A stretch of 64,000 nucleotides of DNA, from NCBI GenBank assembly GCA_008690995.1, contig VRMN01000002.1, positions 1,302,001 to 1,366,000 on the forward strand. Reading direction: 5' to 3'. This stretch comes from Porphyridium purpureum (lineage: Eukaryota > Rhodophyta > Bangiophyceae > Porphyridiales > Porphyridiaceae). The notes below the pieces were generated by a model, which saw nothing but the letters and a program-made list of their open reading frames with translations, was not told where the DNA came from and did not search any database. Every line of letters starts with the position of its first letter. Position 1 is the stretch's first letter. The position numbers and the translations under genes were made by a program. Positions 63,803-64,000 of the stretch are shown here, one piece after another.

Positions 63803-64000
63803 CTACTCCCCAAAATATTGCCTCGTCCGGAAGCCCGCACCCACACTGACGGCAAAGGCTTCCACCGCGGCCAAATCAACTACATTGGGTCTATCGACGC
63901 AAGTCACATCAACGGAAATACCGACGGCACGGCACTCGCGCACAAAGTCTTGCACGACCGCGAGTGCGCACACTCCGTCTGTTTGCGTTGTCCCTGGACT
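63803..64000 (-). CDS. 3' end of a gene cut by the window edge (possible radical-SAM protein)
   Basis: The last 65 codons of a minus-strand gene whose start is beyond the window, ending at TAG 63803, only 71 bp upstream of the RRF ATG. The peptide contains VVQDFVRECRAVGISVDVTC, then VDRPNVVDLAAVEAFAVSVG and AGFRTRQYFGE. The run helix - VxVTxVDxP - helix - GxxFRxRxY resembles the C-terminus of TatD-associated radical-SAM proteins, recalled from memory and not searched. The opposite strand is also open here from ATG 63776, but its translation is less protein-like. Confidence 0.45.
   Translation of the reverse strand, partial: SPGTTQTDGVCALAVVQDFVRECRAVGISVDVTCVDRPNVVDLAAVEAFAVSVGAGFRTRQYFGE

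Noticed and set aside
1-64000. CRISPR arrays, bacterial operons, virus-like elements
   Set aside because: No spaced direct repeats, no Shine-Dalgarno-linked gene trains and no reverse transcriptase, integrase or capsid-like frames were seen.

Overview
The window looks like nuclear DNA of a compact, intron-poor photosynthetic eukaryote, most likely a unicellular red alga of the Porphyridium type. This is inference; no search was run. The support is eukaryote-only machinery (PAK-type kinase, COP9 signalosome subunit 3, AP-3 sigma, dynamin, NatA catalytic subunit, RAD16, KIX domain), proteins with plastid or mitochondrial leaders (ribosome hibernation factor, ribosome recycling factor, a Tat-leader Ycf48/HCF136-like propeller), the phytosterol enzyme cycloeucalenol cycloisomerase, and a GH36 galactosidase. 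About 33 complete protein genes plus one cut by the right edge lie on both strands. Nearly all are single-exon. Several long open frames begin at GTG or TTG, so I moved those starts to the first sensible ATG.

Layout. 0-9.4 kb: PAK kinase, NUMOD3/zinc-finger protein, START-domain protein, a stand-alone MYCBP2-type RING-Cys-relay E3, a SAM-DUF202 membrane protein, sterol isomerase. 9.6-23 kb: DUF639/GRAM membrane protein, GH36 enzyme, ankyrin protein, membrane RING E3, sodium:solute symporter, BBE-like flavoprotein. 23-33 kb: small KIX protein, NAA10 (one clear GT-AG intron), plastid membrane protein, Ycf48-like propeller, membrane-anchored pepsin-like protease, 2-oxoglutarate oxygenase. 34-51 kb: disordered acidic protein, CSN3, two unknown proteins, dynamin, a degenerate hemerythrin-like protein, RAD16. 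51-64 kb: 84-residue membrane protein, C2H2 factor, EIF1AD, RtcB, AP-3 sigma, a tRNA, plastid hibernation factor, two tiny paralogous proteins, a FAM210/DUF1279 protein, RRF, and the 3' end of a possible radical-SAM gene.

The most unusual items are: (1) a 106-nt tRNA gene, probably tRNA-Pro, that folds normally only if a 19-nt insert in the D arm and a second insert in the anticodon loop are removed; (2) two adjacent 52- and 69-residue proteins sharing a C-terminal motif that is kept despite synonymous divergence; (3) a recurrent GTACAGT/ACTGTAC element upstream of many genes, often with GTAC cores exactly 9 bp apart or as perfect inverted repeats; (4) a 322-residue protein that is essentially only the catalytic tail of the giant PHR/MYCBP2 ubiquitin ligases. 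No CRISPR array, rRNA gene, intact transposon or virus-like element was seen.
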